Assembly (NCBI GenBank): GCA_964579735.1
Contig: CAZOHH010000102.1
Span: 1-6,338, forward strand
DNA: 6,338 bases
Reading direction: 5' to 3'
Source of the DNA: CAILLO01 sp964579735
Lineage (GTDB): Bacteria; Bacillota; Clostridia; Saccharofermentanales; UBA5734
Shown here piece by piece: positions 5,591-6,338 of this stretch (position 1 is the stretch's first letter; each line of letters opens with the position of its first letter). The notes under the pieces are model-generated. The model worked only from the letters and a program-made list of their open reading frames with translations, did no database searches and was not told the origin of the DNA. Both the position numbers and the translations under genes were made by a program.

Positions 5591-6338
5591 TCAGGCTGGT
5601 TTCACCTCGCCGGACAGGACCTCCTCGATCTGCGCGAGATACGTCTTCAGGTCCTCCACGGAATAGCGTGAGGTCATCGCCTTCACGCGCGCCAGCCCTG
5701 CGCTCTGTCTACCGTTCTGTATCGCGAGGACGAGAACGGCAACTGCGAAGACCGCCGTGAAGGGCAGCGCCATGACGAGCAGCGTGAGAAGCGCACAGAT
5801 GCCGAACACCCCCATCAGGATGCGTCGGATTCCGATTCGACGCCGGGCTGCGGACTCCATCGTGGCATACCGGTCGATGTCGGCCCGAAGCAGCGCGGTC
5901 AGCCGCTCGACGAACGAGGCGGCCTCGCGCCGGCGGCTGCGCGGCGTACTGCGCAGGTAGTGGTGTACGACGGCGGGCAGGCCCATGGCGCCCGTGAAGG
6001 GCGCCCATTCGTAGGCGATGCGGGTCAATCCGCAGGTGGAGGCCAGGATGCAGCCCTGCCAGGCCGCCTCGTTGGTCGCCTGCCGGTCGAGGGCGCTGGA
6101 GAAGTAGCGGAAGGCTCCGGCGTAGTCCCTCACCGCCATGCACTGCCGGGCGCGGACCACTTCATTCGCCGCGAGCGCGGCGGATCCCGGGTCCACGGCG
6201 GCGGCGGCTTCGGCGGCCGCGCGGTCCACGGCCTCCTGGACCGTGACGCTCGAGCCGCAATACGTGCACTCCGTCGTCACCCGGTCGAGCGGGACCTGGA
6301 TCGACGCGCCGCAATTGGGACATTTCGCCGTTTCGAGA
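5591..6338 (-). CDS. Zinc-ribbon, TPR-like membrane protein of unknown function (5' end outside window)
   Basis: The frame is open to the right edge, giving 248 residues before the TGA. Within it, a treble-clef or ribbon-type zinc site reads KCPNCG (5-10) and CTYCGSS (24-30): two CxxC pairs 14 residues apart. A GTG at 6280 could be mistaken for the start, but it would cut off the first CxxC pair. Upstream codons show no ATG or other start, so the true start is probably only a few codons beyond the edge. An Ala-rich linker follows, then a helical TPR-like stretch (about 60-101, with RDYAGAFRYFSSALDRQATNEAAW). A basic region precedes one long or two closely spaced transmembrane helices (about 172-207). 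A soluble C-terminal tail ends in YLAQIEEVLSGEVKPA. The order suggests a membrane-anchored protein with a cytoplasmic zinc-ribbon and helical-repeat head. I do not recognise a named family and assign no function. It is 66 bases upstream of dusB. Confidence 0.8.
   Translation of the reverse strand, partial: LETAKCPNCGASIQVPLDRVTTECTYCGSSVTVQEAVDRAAAEAAAAVDPGSAALAANEVVRARQCMAVRDYAGAFRYFSSALDRQATNEAAWQGCILASTCGLTRIAYEWAPFTGAMGLPAVVHHYLRSTPRSRRREAASFVERLTALLRADIDRYATMESAARRRIGIRRILMGVFGICALLTLLVMALPFTAVFAVAVLVLAIQNGRQSAGLARVKAMTSRYSVEDLKTYLAQIEEVLSGEVKPA

Noticed and set aside
4577..5671. Plus-strand open frame (364 residues) opposite dusB
   Set aside because: The opposite strand holds all Dus signatures; this frame is a compositional shadow.

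Overview
This window comes from a high-GC bacterial chromosome. All five supportable genes lie on the minus strand. In transcription order, from high to low coordinates, they are: (1) the 3' part of a gene for a zinc-ribbon, TPR-like, membrane-anchored protein (5591-6338, start outside the window); (2) a tRNA-dihydrouridine synthase of the DusB type (4430-5524); (3) an AAA_14/DUF4143 ATPase (2946-4343); (4) an elongation factor G of the divergent EF-G-2-like lineage (731-2818); and (5) the 5' part of a PHP-domain phosphoesterase gene (1-608, end outside the window). No RNA gene, insertion sequence, CRISPR array or recognisable phage gene is visible, and no stretch over 300 bases lacks a gene.

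The organism cannot be named from this. GC content and sigma70-like promoter hexamers fit many high-GC Gram-negative-type phyla, and an EF-G-2-like GTPase is found in scattered lineages such as Thermus. The ATPase gene is visibly less GC-rich than its neighbours and is of an orphan type common in variable gene sets, so it may be an insertion between otherwise housekeeping-like genes.

The gaps carry readable regulation. An extended -10 lies in front of dusB and also settles its start codon. A perfect 7-bp-arm palindrome abuts a TTGACT box in front of the ATPase. A near-consensus promoter (ATGACA, 17 bp, TATAAT) lies in front of the EF-G gene and rules against its longest reading frame. A 16-bp hairpin with no U-tract sits between the EF-G and PHP genes. 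The genes therefore look like a set of individually promoted neighbours rather than one tight operon. Translation and RNA metabolism (Dus, EF-G, possibly the PHP enzyme) is a loose common theme, not a demonstrated pathway.

I did not find a convincing new multi-gene system. The points most worth a second look are the altered GTPase motifs of the EF-G, the U-less hairpin below it, the palindrome at the ATPase promoter, and the zinc ribbon that appears only when the first gene is read past its apparent GTG start.
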